From: [Eubacterium] saphenum
GTDB lineage: Bacteria > Bacillota > Clostridia > Lachnospirales > Anaerotignaceae
Direction of reading: 5' to 3'
Assembly (NCBI GenBank): GCA_004557645.1
Contig: SFGI01000004.1
Coordinates: forward strand, 8,723-72,722
DNA: 64,000 nucleotides
This document shows positions 34,948 through 43,419 of this stretch, in pieces; position 1 is the stretch's first letter, and each line of letters begins with the position of its first letter. A program made the position numbers and the translations under genes. The notes under the pieces were generated by a model. It was not told where the DNA came from and ran no database searches. It worked only from the letters and a program-made list of their open reading frames with translations.

Positions 34948-34983
34948 TTTATCCTATTTATCTTATTTATCTTATTTATCTTG
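34948..34983. repeat. Four-copy 9-bp tandem repeat at the tagO 3' end
   Basis: Units TTTATCCTA, TTTATCTTA, TTTATCTTA, TTTATCTTG on the plus strand. On the minus strand this reads (GATAAATAA)n, overlaps the last codons and stop of tagO and offers several in-frame stops. Confidence 0.9.
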
Positions 34984-36015
34984 TTTGTTTTTGATATGGG
35001 CATTGAAATAGTAGATGATGAAGCACAGCACGATCACCGTCAGCGTCACGACCACGATGGTACTGGAATCCTTAAAGCTGATAAAGATAGCCAAAAGTCC
35101 CAGCAGCAGGCTGATGGTATACATAATGAGTACCGCCTGTCTCTGGTTAAAGCCATGGTCGATCAGCTTATGATGCAGATGTCCTCTGTCCGCCTGCATG
35201 ATGGGCTGGTTTTTTGCCATACGGCGCAGCATAGCGCAGATGGTATCAAACACAGGTAGGCCCACGCACAGCACGCTGACGATCATCGCCAGCAGGGCAT
35301 AGCCCTTGAATACCCCAAGGATACTGGTCACCGCCAGCACAAAGCCCAAAAAGGTAGAGCCCGTATCACCCATGAAGATCTCCGCAGGGTTAAAATTACG
35401 AGGCAGAAAGCCCAGACACGCCCCTGCCAGTGCTGCTGTCAGCACCACCGCTGTGGTGGAGCCGGTCAGGATGCAAAGGACCATCAGGCTCAGTGCCGCA
35501 ATGGATGTAACCCCTGCCGCCAAGCCATCCAGACCATCGATCAGGTTCACGGCGTTGGTCACCCCAACGATCCAAACCAGCGTGATGGGGATACTGAATT
35601 TCTGCAAATAGGCTGTCACAGGCCAAAGCACCACCTGAATCCGGGTGCCGGACATAATGACGATCAGCGCCGCCAAGATCTGCACGCAGAATTTCAGCTT
35701 TGCAGGCAGGTTTTTCATATCATCCACCACGCCCAGACCTGCGATCATCAGGGCACCGATGAGAAAGCCCGCAAACTGCTTGGCATTCATGCTCTTATCA
35801 AAATGATATACCATCAATACTGTGATGATGAAACCCAGCACGATGGCTACCCCGCCCATACGGGGCATCGGTTTTTTATGCACGCCTCTGTCCTTTGGAT
35901 AGTCGATGGCACCGCATTTGACGGAAAGCCATTTGGCAAAGGGTGTCGTCACCAGGGTGATGGCGAAGGCACAGGCAAAGGCCGCAATATACAATAACCA
36001 ATTATGTTCTGTCAA
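34972..36015 (-). CDS. tagO: Undecaprenyl-phosphate N-acetylglucosaminyl 1-phosphate transferase (WecA/TagO family)
   Basis: This membrane enzyme transfers GlcNAc-1-P to undecaprenyl phosphate, starting wall teichoic acid or another surface glycan. I chose the TTG at 36015, behind GGGAGGAGAG, giving 347 residues, the family norm; the frame upstream runs through the R1 repeat. Eleven helices are predicted. Signatures: HKKPMPRMGGVAI (about 46), GLGVVDDMKN (about 92), NLIDGLDGLAAG (about 156), FMGDTGSTFLG (about 214) and ADRGHLHHKL with the HIHH-type loop (about 277). Its leader contains R1 copy 2. Confidence 0.93.
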   Translation of the reverse strand: MTEHNWLLYIAAFACAFAITLVTTPFAKWLSVKCGAIDYPKDRGVHKKPMPRMGGVAIVLGFIITVLMVYHFDKSMNAKQFAGFLIGALMIAGLGVVDDMKNLPAKLKFCVQILAALIVIMSGTRIQVVLWPVTAYLQKFSIPITLVWIVGVTNAVNLIDGLDGLAAGVTSIAALSLMVLCILTGSTTAVVLTAALAGACLGFLPRNFNPAEIFMGDTGSTFLGFVLAVTSILGVFKGYALLAMIVSVLCVGLPVFDTICAMLRRMAKNQPIMQADRGHLHHKLIDHGFNQRQAVLIMYTISLLLGLLAIFISFKDSSTIVVVTLTVIVLCFIIYYFNAHIKNKQDK

Positions 36016-36032
36016 AATGAATCTCTCCTCCC

Positions 36033-36216
36033 AGGGGGCGGCACAGCCCCCCCCTTCGCCAAAATCAGGATTTTGGCGAGTTATAACAGAAGAATAAACA
36101 GACTCATTCCAGCGGCATAAATGCCTTGAAACTCGCTGTTTTCCTCGGCGGAAGTAAATTCCGCCTGCGGATTCCATTCAGGAGACCCTTCGTTTCCCGA
36201 ACCCTTCCGCTTTTTA
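36033..36216 (+). repeat. Dispersed structured repeat R1, copy 2
   Basis: Homologous over its full length to 3208-3391. The 5' hairpin is GGGGGC/GCCCCC, the second has arms CGCCAAAATC / GATTTTGGCG, and a third GGCGGAA / TTCCGCC stem is perfect here but imperfect in copy 1. It fills the gap between the upp stop and the tagO ribosome site. Confidence 0.8.
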
Positions 36217-36224
36217 TGTCAATG

Positions 36225-36851
36225 TTACTTTGTACCGAAGATACGGTCGCCTGCATCCCCCAGACCGGGCACGATGTAGCCATGTTCATTCAGCCTGCCA
36301 TCGTAAGCCGCTGCGTAGATATCCACATCGGGGTGGTTTTTCTGCAGCCGTTCCACGCCGTCAGGTGCAGCCAAAATGCACAGGAAGATGATCTTCTGCA
36401 CGCCTCTGGCCTTCAGAAAGCCAATTGCCGCATCAGCAGAGCCGCCGGTAGCCAGCATAGGGTCTACCAGAAATACGGTTCTTTCTGCCACATCGGCAGG
36501 CAGCTTGCAGTAATATTCCACAGGCTCCAGTGTTTCTTCGTCACGATACAGACCGATATGCCCGATCTTCGCCGTAGGCACCAGATGCAGGATACCGTCT
36601 GTCATGCCGATGCCTGCCCGCAGGATAGGCACCACTGCCAGCTTGGTATCGATAGTTCTGCATGTGGCATCTGAGATAGGCGTTGTCACTTCCACGTCTG
36701 TCAGGGGCAGGTCTCTGGTTGCTTCGTAAAACAGCAGAGATGCCACTTCCCCTATGATCTCACGGAATTCTTTTGTACCGGTTTCTTTGCTTCTCAGCAT
36801 CGCCATTTTGGTATGGATCAGGGGATGCTCAGATACAAAAAATTTGCTCAT
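36225..36851 (-). CDS. upp: Uracil phosphoribosyltransferase
   Basis: A pyrimidine salvage enzyme making UMP from uracil and PRPP. It is 208 residues, as expected. PRPP-binding motif VFLVDPMLATGGSADAAI (about 124-141), LRAGIGMTDG (about 78) and the C-terminal PGLGDAGDRIFGT uracil-binding segment. The ATG at 36851 follows AAGGTGACTGC. It lies 12 nt after rpiB, so the two form an operon with sua5 upstream; the same arrangement (ywlG-rpiB-upp neighbourhood) is frequent in Firmicutes. Confidence 0.97.
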   Translation of the reverse strand: MSKFFVSEHPLIHTKMAMLRSKETGTKEFREIIGEVASLLFYEATRDLPLTDVEVTTPISDATCRTIDTKLAVVPILRAGIGMTDGILHLVPTAKIGHIGLYRDEETLEPVEYYCKLPADVAERTVFLVDPMLATGGSADAAIGFLKARGVQKIIFLCILAAPDGVERLQKNHPDVDIYAAAYDGRLNEHGYIVPGLGDAGDRIFGTK

Positions 36852-36863
36852 GCAGTCACCTTC

Positions 36864-37292
36864 TTAGTCTTCGATCTGATTGATTCTTCTGATGTGGCGT
36901 TCATCATTGGAAAAAGGTGTTTCCAGGAACGCTTTCACAATTTCCAGCGCCAGGCCGGGGCCTGTTACTCTGGCACCCATAGCCAGAATGTTGGCATCGT
37001 TATGTTCTCTTGTTGCCTTTGCGGAGAATACATCGCCGCACAGAGCCGCACGGATGCCTTTTACCTTGTTTGCAGCGATAGAGATGCCGATGCCTGTGCC
37101 GCAGATCAGGATGCCTTTTTCACATTCGCCATCGGCTACTGCGTGGGCAACTGCTTTGCCGTAAGCAGGGTAATCCACAGATTCTTCGGAGAATGTACCG
37201 AAGTTTTTATATTCGATCTTGTTATCTTCCAGATATTTGATGACTTCTTTCATCAGAGGGTAACCGCCGTGGTCGCAACCCAGTGCCAACAT
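36864..37292 (-). CDS. rpiB: Ribose-5-phosphate isomerase B
   Basis: Interconverts ribulose 5-phosphate and ribose 5-phosphate. The protein is 142 residues. LGCDHGGYPLMKEV (about 3-16) holds the phosphate-binding Asp-His, the catalytic Cys is in GILICGTGIGISIAANK (about 60-76) and REHNDANILAMGAR (about 95-108) completes the site. A related function as allose- or galactose-6-phosphate isomerase is possible for this fold, but the monomeric length and upp context favour RpiB. Confidence 0.95.
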   Translation of the reverse strand: MLALGCDHGGYPLMKEVIKYLEDNKIEYKNFGTFSEESVDYPAYGKAVAHAVADGECEKGILICGTGIGISIAANKVKGIRAALCGDVFSAKATREHNDANILAMGARVTGPGLALEIVKAFLETPFSNDERHIRRINQIED

Positions 37293-37355
37293 AATAAAAC
37301 ACTCCTTTTTTATTTGTCCGATTCTAATATATCCTGCAAAAAACCAAATGCCGGC

Positions 37356-38429
37356 TTAGCTGTCGCCTGTTTTTTTCGCCTCGATCATTTGGTATCCTGC
37401 TGCCTTGTTCAGGCGGTTCATGATGGCCATTCCTTCCCCCTCTTCGGAGAATACTTCGGAATAGACCTTTTCCGCGCCCAAAAAGTCGAATTTTCTCAGT
37501 AATTTGAACAGGTTTGCCCCAATTTCCTCGGGTCTTTCCCTGCTGCCCAAAGAAAGGATGATATCCGCATGGTAGAGGTCTTTGGTTTCCTCCGTTGCCA
37601 TGACGCCTGTTTTCTTTCCGTTGGACATATCCAGTGCCGCCAGACGATTGATCTCGTCGGCAACCGCCTGTTTTTCCCCTTTTACAAGGATGACTTCCGC
37701 CTTGGGGGAATAATGGGTATATTTCATACCCGGTGCCTTGGGCTTCAAATCTGCCGCAGGCTTTGTCAGGATCGCCGGGTCGATCTCCACTCTGCCGACC
37801 ACTTCTTCCATCATTTCCTTTGTCACCGCGCCGGGGCGCAGGATCATGGGCACATCGCCGGAAACATCCACAATGGTGGATTCCAGTCCCCATTCTGCCG
37901 CGCCGCCGTCCACAATCATGTCAATTTTCCCATTCAGGTCATATTCCACATGGGAGGCACGGGTGGGGCTGGGCTTGCCGGAAGAATTGGCGCTGGGGGC
38001 TGCGATGGGCAGTCCTGCCGCCTTGATGATTGCCCTTGCCACGGGGTGGCTGGGGAAGCGCACGGCAACCGTATCCAATCCGCCTGTGGCCTTGGCAGGC
38101 ACGATATCCGCCTTGGGAAAGACCATGGTCAAAGGGCCGGGCCAGAAAGCATCCATCAGCTTTTTCGCAGCAGGGGAAATTTCCCGCACGATGGCATCCA
38201 GTTCATCAAATTCGGAAATGTGTAAGATCAAAGGATTGTCCGAAGGACGCCCCTTTGCCAGGTAAATTTTTTCACAGGCCGCGCCGTCCAGTCCATTCCC
38301 GCCCAAGCCGTAAACGGTTTCCGTAGGGAAAGCAACCAGACCTCCTTCCTGCAAGATCTTTGCAGCTGTCTGGATGACTTCCGCAGATTCGGGCTGGCTC
38401 AGGTCGACCTTTGCCAGTATCGTCTTCAT
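37356..38429 (-). CDS. L-threonylcarbamoyladenylate synthase (Sua5 type)
   Basis: Makes threonylcarbamoyl-AMP from threonine, bicarbonate and ATP for the t6A37 tRNA modification. At 357 residues it has both the YrdC-like domain (about 10-215) and the C-terminal Sua5 domain (about 240-350). Key residues: FPTETVYGLGGN (about 35), KGRPSDNPL (about 60), APSANSSGKPSPT (about 145) and the linker MKYTHYSPKAEV (about 237), which gates the site. The ATG at 38429 starts 4 nt after the SEC-C gene stop. An operon with rpiB-upp is probable. Confidence 0.95.
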   Translation of the reverse strand: MKTILAKVDLSQPESAEVIQTAAKILQEGGLVAFPTETVYGLGGNGLDGAACEKIYLAKGRPSDNPLILHISEFDELDAIVREISPAAKKLMDAFWPGPLTMVFPKADIVPAKATGGLDTVAVRFPSHPVARAIIKAAGLPIAAPSANSSGKPSPTRASHVEYDLNGKIDMIVDGGAAEWGLESTIVDVSGDVPMILRPGAVTKEMMEEVVGRVEIDPAILTKPAADLKPKAPGMKYTHYSPKAEVILVKGEKQAVADEINRLAALDMSNGKKTGVMATEETKDLYHADIILSLGSRERPEEIGANLFKLLRKFDFLGAEKVYSEVFSEEGEGMAIMNRLNKAAGYQMIEAKKTGDS

Positions 38430-38433
38430 GGTC

Positions 38434-38934
38434 TTATGCGTTTGCGCCGCAGCATTTTTTGTATTTTTTGCCGGAACCGCAAGGGCAGGGATCGTTACGG
38501 CCGATCTTTTCGCCTTTTACGATGGTTTTGGATTTTTTCTGTTCCAGCGCCAGTCTTTTTCTTGTTTCTTCATCGAAGATACCATCCCACTGGGGCAGTG
38601 TGGACAGGTGTTCTGCTTTGTATTCGATCATCAGCTTGAACAGCTTTTCAAAGTTGATATTGATGCAAACCTGGCTGTCCTCTGTCAGAGATTCCATTTC
38701 AAAGGGTTCTTCCAGGGAAGCGTTCAGGCCGTCGATAAAAGCAACGATCATTTCTGCTGTCATGTTGAAGCGTTCTGCCAGCTCGGAAATCTTGCCTTCC
38801 ACTTTTTCTACCTTTTCGCCGATGATGTATTCATAGATCTTCTGTTCCTTGGGCAGGTATTCTTCCCAAACAGCTTCAATGCTGCTGCCTTCCTGAGAAA
38901 ATGCCTTTTTCATCCAGTTTTCATATAAGCTCAT
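38434..38934 (-). CDS. SEC-C motif metal-binding protein
   Basis: A 166-residue acidic protein: a helical N-terminal region of unknown fold (1-140) and a C-terminal SEC-C zinc motif GRNDPCPCGSGKKYKKCCG (about 145-163), the same as at the C-terminus of SecA. It is not SecA: no ATPase domain is present. Such proteins may help SecA or bind other partners. The ATG at 38934 follows GGAGAG. It is first in a run with sua5, rpiB and upp. Confidence 0.88.
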   Translation of the reverse strand: MSLYENWMKKAFSQEGSSIEAVWEEYLPKEQKIYEYIIGEKVEKVEGKISELAERFNMTAEMIVAFIDGLNASLEEPFEMESLTEDSQVCININFEKLFKLMIEYKAEHLSTLPQWDGIFDEETRKRLALEQKKSKTIVKGEKIGRNDPCPCGSGKKYKKCCGANA

Positions 38935-39062
38935 GCTAGTCTCTCCTTCGAATTTCTTATTTTTTCACAGATTACTCCATTCTTTCAAATAATACTATGA
39001 TTTTCCCCCATTTGCAACAAAAAAAGCACCGATCCCCAAGGAAAAAAATGAAACCCGCAAGA

Positions 39063-39101
39063 AAGGCCCCGGGAAGCAAACCCCGAGGCCAGTATTTTTT
39101 A
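39063..39101. terminator. Terminator downstream of the universal stress protein gene
   Basis: Imperfect GC stem GGCCTCGGGG / CCCGGGGCC around a TTTGCTT loop. T-rich sequence follows in both directions, more clearly on the plus strand. Confidence 0.5.
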
Positions 39102-39539
39102 TCCGATTTTTCTTCTGTCTGCCTGTTCCTCCTCCGCAGGGGGATATAACAGCACTTCCACCCCTTCCGGCAGGGCAGCCAGGATTTTTTCTAATTCATT
39201 TTCTCTTTTCTTTTTGCCCTTCTTTTCTTCCCTTGCAGGCGGCTGTCCCAAAATCACCTGGGTGATCTCTTCCTTCTGCGCAAAACGGCTGATATAGGCT
39301 GCCACATCTTCTTCGCAGGCCAGATGGATGATGCCGCCCCTTCTGCAGCCGTAATCCACCAGATTCTGCAGCAGCTTCAGGGTATCGTTGCTTTCAAATA
39401 CACTGCCGCCCCTCTGCACATGGAGGATATGCAGCTCCCCACCGCAGGAACGGGCTATGGCAAAGCCATATTCGATCAATCGCAGAGAACTTTTCTGCGC
39501 CGTTACCAAAACCAAAATCTTTTCCAAAGTTTTCTCCAT
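39099..39539 (-). CDS. Universal stress protein A-like domain protein
   Basis: A 146-residue Rossmann-like Usp fold: KILVLVTAQKSSLRLIEYGFAIAR at the N-terminus, GGELHILHVQRG and ITQVILGQPP. A lysine-rich insertion (REEKKGKKKRENE, about 105-117) replaces the usual ATP-binding G-2X-G-9X-G(S/T), so it may not bind ATP. It resembles the Usp segment of KdpD kinases, but no kinase domain follows. The ATG at 39539 follows GGAGGAA. Role unknown. Confidence 0.8.
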   Translation of the reverse strand: MEKTLEKILVLVTAQKSSLRLIEYGFAIARSCGGELHILHVQRGGSVFESNDTLKLLQNLVDYGCRRGGIIHLACEEDVAAYISRFAQKEEITQVILGQPPAREEKKGKKKRENELEKILAALPEGVEVLLYPPAEEEQADRRKIG

Positions 39540-39644
39540 ATCAAATTCCTCCTTTTTTCACATCTCCCCTCTCTTTCTCTATTGCATAGTGTAACAAATG
39601 ATTCTTAGAAATTCCCGACATTTTTATTAAGACTTTCTTACAAA

Positions 39645-39678
39645 TAAAAAAAGGCATGCCCTTTTTCAGAGCATACCT
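39645..39678 (-). terminator. Terminator of the lipoprotein operon
   Basis: Stem AGGTATGC / GCATGCCT (one G-T pair) followed by seven T on the minus strand. Confidence 0.8.
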
Positions 39679-39686
39679 CGCTTTTC

Positions 39687-40166
39687 TTATTCTTCTTCGA
39701 TTTCCAGTTGGGCTGTATCATCAGACAATTCTTCTTCGTCTGCCTCTGTTTCTGTGGGTTCTGTTTCAGGGGCTTCCTGGCCGATCTCCACCACAGGCTC
39801 GCCGTCTGTATCGATGGAGAAGGTCAGGATGGTCTCATCCTCAAAATCCACACCTTCCCAGATCATGGTCTTATCATCGGCAAAGGTCATCTGCACCTGC
39901 CAGCCATCCTCCGCCACAGGCATCTGACCTGCCATGGAAACGGGCATGCCATAGCTGTTTTTCCATTCCGCCTCTGTCAAGGTGATCTCAGACCAATCTG
40001 CATCATCCGCATAGCGGATCTCCAGCTTGGAAACATCCATACCCGTCTGATTTTCGAAAACCATATCATATTCTACTTCCTGGGTAGCCACTTCTTCGCC
40101 GCCGCAGGCTGTCACGCCGACGGCTGTAAAAGCTGCCAGCAGCATTGTCAACATTCTTTTTTTCAT
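39687..40166 (-). CDS. Putative lipoprotein, 159 residues
   Basis: The N-terminus MKKRMLTMLLAAFTAVGVTAC is a lipoprotein signal with lipobox VTAC (Cys 21). The mature part is a beta-rich domain (about 30-115) with ENQTGMDVSKLEIRYADDADW, followed by a very acidic, low-complexity tail (EAPETEPTETEADEEE). I do not recognise the family. It lies 21 nt after the lipoprotein cyclophilin gene and shares its terminator, so both are probably displayed on the outer face of the membrane. Confidence 0.75.
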   Translation of the reverse strand: MKKRMLTMLLAAFTAVGVTACGGEEVATQEVEYDMVFENQTGMDVSKLEIRYADDADWSEITLTEAEWKNSYGMPVSMAGQMPVAEDGWQVQMTFADDKTMIWEGVDFEDETILTFSIDTDGEPVVEIGQEAPETEPTETEADEEELSDDTAQLEIEEE

Positions 40167-40187
40167 CTTCCCTATTTCCTTCCCAAC

Positions 40188-40985
40188 TTACTCTGCTGTA
40201 TAGCTTTCAAATGTGATGCTTTCGATGGTGATATCCTCTACAGGCTTATCGCTTTCATCTGTCTCTGCCCCTGCAATGGCATCGATGACATCCAGCCCTT
40301 CGAATACCTGACCGAAGATAGTATAAGGATTGCCGAAAACATATTCCAGATGGGCAGAACCGCCTTGTTCTCTGTAGTAGTTCAGCACTTCATCGGGGAA
40401 CAGCTGGCTGAAGGTATAATAGTTGCCGTCGGTCAGTGTTACGCCCAGTTCTTCTTCATTATTATCTCTTGCATCCTGCAGTGCTGCCAGTGCATCTTCC
40501 ATTACGTCCTTCTGCTGCACGATGAAGAACTGGCTGCCGTTTGTGCCGGGGCCTGCGTTTGCCATGGCAACTGCCCCTCTATAGTAATGCAGTTTCGGGG
40601 AAATTTCATCGGCGAAAGGTTCGCCCCAGCAGCTTTCGCCGCCTCTGCCTGTGCCTTCGGGGTCACCTGTCTGCACCATGAAATTATCGATGACACGGTG
40701 GAACAGCAGGCCATCATAATAACCGCTTTTCGCCAGTGTCTTAAAATTTTCCACTGCCTTGGGTGCTTCTTCGGGGTAGAACATCATCTTCACGACCCCT
40801 GCGGATGTGGTGATGACTGCGATCTCGTCCCCTTCTGAGGGCATCTGGGCCTGCAGGATGGATGTTGTATCTGTATTTTCTGCTGCTGTCTGGTCTGTGT
40901 TTTCTGTAGATACTTCCTTACCACAGGCAGCAGCACCAAAAGCCACTACCGCCGCCAGAGCCAGTGCAAGATATTTTTTCTTCAT
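40188..40985 (-). CDS. Lipoprotein peptidyl-prolyl cis-trans isomerase (cyclophilin type)
   Basis: A 265-residue extracytoplasmic foldase. Signal with lipobox AAAC (Cys 21), a Thr/Asn-rich linker (about 25-55) and a cyclophilin domain (about 57-262). Active-site elements: FHRVIDNFMVQTGDP (about 95-109; Arg 97 region) and NAGPGTNGSQFFIV (about 142-155). An insertion of about 45 residues (DVMEDALAALQDARDNNEEE...) precedes the C-terminal VFGQVFEGLDVIDAI, longer than in simple cyclophilins. The ATG at 40985 follows GGAGG. Likely assists folding of exported proteins. Confidence 0.92.
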   Translation of the reverse strand: MKKKYLALALAAVVAFGAAACGKEVSTENTDQTAAENTDTTSILQAQMPSEGDEIAVITTSAGVVKMMFYPEEAPKAVENFKTLAKSGYYDGLLFHRVIDNFMVQTGDPEGTGRGGESCWGEPFADEISPKLHYYRGAVAMANAGPGTNGSQFFIVQQKDVMEDALAALQDARDNNEEELGVTLTDGNYYTFSQLFPDEVLNYYREQGGSAHLEYVFGNPYTIFGQVFEGLDVIDAIAGAETDESDKPVEDITIESITFESYTAE

Positions 40986-41098
40986 TTTACTTTCCTCCGT
41001 TTTCCTTTTTCATAAAGACCATTGTAGTCTATGCAAGCAAAGGGTGTCAATTTGCAAATTCTTAAGAGTTTCTTAAAATCCCCCAAAAATCAGACCTT

Positions 41099-42166
41099 TC
41101 AGCGCATGAGTGCCTTGATCTGTGTCATGACTGCTTCTACGCCATCCCCTGCGCGGCTTTTTTCCATCGCCGCCACATATTTGTCTTTGTTTTCATAAAG
41201 GGCGAAAATCTCCTTCTGCATGGATGCCGGTGTCATTTCATCCTCATCCAGCACACGGGCAAAGCCCTGTTTTTCGAAAGATGCCGCATTCAGGATCTGG
41301 TCGCCGCGGCTGGCTCTTGCGCTCAGGGGGATCAGCAGATGGGGCTTTTTCAGCGCCAAAAATTCCGAAATGGAGTTGCTGCCTGCCCGGGAAACGATAA
41401 AATCTGCCGCCGCAAACAAGTCGTTCAGCCCATCGGAAACATATTCAAACTGTTTATAGTCTGCTCTGCCCAGCAGTTTTTCATCCAGATTGCCTTTGCC
41501 GCAAAGGTGGATGATATCGAAGGTTTTTGTCAGCTCAGGCAAAATTTCCCGCAGGCAGTTGTTCAGCTTCACTGCCCCCAAAGAACCGCCCATCATCAGC
41601 AGAACGGGCTTTTCGCCGCTGAAACCGCAGGCCGCCAGACCTTTGGCCCTGTCCCCTTCAAAGAGTTCCTTACGGATGGGTGTGCCTGTGTGGACACCCT
41701 TGCCCTTGGGCACATACTGCAGGGTCTCGGGGAAGGTGGAGCAGATCACCCTTGCAGAGGGCATGGCGATCTTGTTTGCCAGACCAGGGGTGATATCGGA
41801 TTCATGGATGATCACGGGAATATTGTTTTTCTTTGCCCCCAGCACAACGGGAACAGCAACGAAACCACCCTTGGAGAAAACCAGATCGGGTTTCAGCTTT
41901 TTCAGCAGCTTTTTCGCCGCATGGATGCCCTTTACCACCTTGAACATATCGGAAAGGTTTTCCTTGGAAAGGTAACGGCGCAGCTTGCCTGTGGGGATGC
42001 CATAATAGGTCACGCCTTCTGCTTCGATCAGGCTGCGTTCGATGCCGTTTTCGGAACCGATATATACGATTTCGTAGCCTTCTGCTCTTAAATAGGGCAG
42101 CAGTGCCAGATTGGGGGTAACATGACCGGCGGTGCCGCCGCCTGTCAACACGATTTTTTTACTCAT
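41099..42166 (-). CDS. murG: UDP-GlcNAc:undecaprenyl-pyrophosphoryl-MurNAc-pentapeptide transferase
   Basis: Makes lipid II from lipid I at the inner face of the membrane. At 355 residues this is a GT-B glycosyltransferase; GGGTAGHVTPN (8-18) is the N-terminal glycine-rich loop, MGGSLGAVKLN (about 190) the second, and SRAGSNSISEFLALKKPHLLIP (split around residue 260) the UDP-GlcNAc site. It stands apart from the dcw division cluster, as in several clostridia where a second MurG exists. The ATG at 42166 follows AGGTGG. Confidence 0.95.
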   Translation of the reverse strand: MSKKIVLTGGGTAGHVTPNLALLPYLRAEGYEIVYIGSENGIERSLIEAEGVTYYGIPTGKLRRYLSKENLSDMFKVVKGIHAAKKLLKKLKPDLVFSKGGFVAVPVVLGAKKNNIPVIIHESDITPGLANKIAMPSARVICSTFPETLQYVPKGKGVHTGTPIRKELFEGDRAKGLAACGFSGEKPVLLMMGGSLGAVKLNNCLREILPELTKTFDIIHLCGKGNLDEKLLGRADYKQFEYVSDGLNDLFAAADFIVSRAGSNSISEFLALKKPHLLIPLSARASRGDQILNAASFEKQGFARVLDEDEMTPASMQKEIFALYENKDKYVAAMEKSRAGDGVEAVMTQIKALMR

Positions 42167-42337
42167 CTATATAACCACCTTTATTGATATTCTTTAGAAA
42201 CCTCAACGATTATATCACTAAATGCAGGTTTCTTCCATACTTTTTGCCTATTCTGTGCCCTTTCGGGAAAGAAAAACAACCTTTCCGCATAGGATGATAG
42301 AAAAAATAAGATATTACCCAGAAAAGGAGAACGACCC

Positions 42338-42856
42338 ATGTATCCATATAATCGAAATACCCGCCTCTACGATACCCACACCCGTGCCAAGGAAACCACC
42401 ATGCAGCCGGACCAGACCGCCCTCCTCTCCTCCGATCGGCGGCTGGAAGAGCTGCTGGTTTTGGCTAGACAGGAAGCCCATCAAACGGCAAGGAAATTTA
42501 AAACCCTGCTGCAGAATACCGACATAGCAGAGGCAGAAGCTATCCTGAAGGCTATGTATCTGGATGGGCTGAAGCACCTGCGGCTGCTGCGGGAGGTAGG
42601 CTTCACCATTTTCGGCAATACCAGCGAGATGGAACCTGCCGTGGAACCGGAAATCACCGCCGATGCCCCCGCCCTGATGGAGGAACTGCTGCTGGGGGAA
42701 ATGGATGATATCAATTTCTATCGCAATCTGCTGTTTGCCATGCCGGAAGAAGACCTGTGGAATGCCTTTTTCGAAATCATCACCGACAAGCAGAACCATA
42801 CCGCCGCTTTGAATCATCTGTATGCAAAATACTTTTGCAAAACCTCTGGGAATTGA
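42338..42856 (+). CDS. Ferritin-like domain protein
   Basis: A 172-residue helical protein. LLVLARQEAHQTARKFKTLL, EAILKAMYLDGLKHLRLLREV and MDDINFYRNLLFAMPEEDLWNAFFEIITDKQNHTAAL (in parts) form the four-helix bundle. Glu and His residues (EAHQ, DKQNH) could bind iron, but the classic ExxH pairs are only partly present. The ATG at 42338 follows AAAGGAGAA. It resembles ferritin-like proteins of Lachnospiraceae (DUF2202/rubrerythrin group) and may relate to spore or oxidative stress; function uncertain. Confidence 0.7.
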   Translation: MYPYNRNTRLYDTHTRAKETTMQPDQTALLSSDRRLEELLVLARQEAHQTARKFKTLLQNTDIAEAEAILKAMYLDGLKHLRLLREVGFTIFGNTSEMEPAVEPEITADAPALMEELLLGEMDDINFYRNLLFAMPEEDLWNAFFEIITDKQNHTAALNHLYAKYFCKTSGN

Positions 42857-42964
42857 GGCATATTCGTGGTATCATGTTCGTGAAAAGCGGAAAAAACTGT
42901 ATGAAAGCAGCCTTTCATAGCTTCCGCTGGTAGTAAAAATCTCACGAAAGAAAGGAAGATACCC

Positions 42965-43375
42965 ATGAGCGATTGTATTTTTTGCAAAATCATTGCAGGA
43001 GAGATCCCTTCTGCAACCATATACGAAAACGACGAATTCAAAGTGATTCTGGACAGATTCCCTTCCGGCGAAGGCCATGCCCTGATCCTGCCCAAAAACC
43101 ACGTGGCAAATATCTTTGAGATCGACCCCGAACAGGCAGGCAGAGCCTATGCCCTGGCGGCAAAGCTGGCAAGAGCCATGAAGGAAGTGCTGGGCTTCGA
43201 ACACATGAACATCCTGCAGAATAACGGCACCGTGGCAGGCCAGACGGTGTTCCATTTCCATATCCACCTGATCCCCAGAAGAGAAGGCGACGGCATCAAC
43301 GTAACATGGACACCCACAGAACCCACCGATGAACAGATCGCTGCTGTAAAAGCAAAACTGGAAAACCTGATCTGA
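42965..43375 (+). CDS. HIT family nucleotide-binding hydrolase (Hint type)
   Basis: A 136-residue histidine-triad protein: zinc cysteines C4 and C7 (CIFCKI), NGTVAGQTVFHFHIHLIPR with the triad H97, H99, H101. Hint enzymes hydrolyse AMP-linked substrates such as lysyl-AMP. The C-terminal WTPTEPTDEQIAAVKAKLENLI is standard. The ATG at 42965 follows AAAGGAAG. It is monocistronic, ending at a bidirectional terminator shared with the convergent activase gene. Confidence 0.95.
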   Translation: MSDCIFCKIIAGEIPSATIYENDEFKVILDRFPSGEGHALILPKNHVANIFEIDPEQAGRAYALAAKLARAMKEVLGFEHMNILQNNGTVAGQTVFHFHIHLIPRREGDGINVTWTPTEPTDEQIAAVKAKLENLI

Positions 43376-43382
43376 GCATAAC

Positions 43383-43410
43383 AAGAGCCCCTCTAAAGAG
43401 GGGCTCTTTT
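43383..43410. terminator. Bidirectional terminator between hit and the activase gene
   Basis: Perfect 11-bp stem AAGAGCCCCTC / GAGGGGCTCTT with TAAA loop, T-rich on both exits. Confidence 0.92.
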
Positions 43411-43419
43411 CTTATGTAC

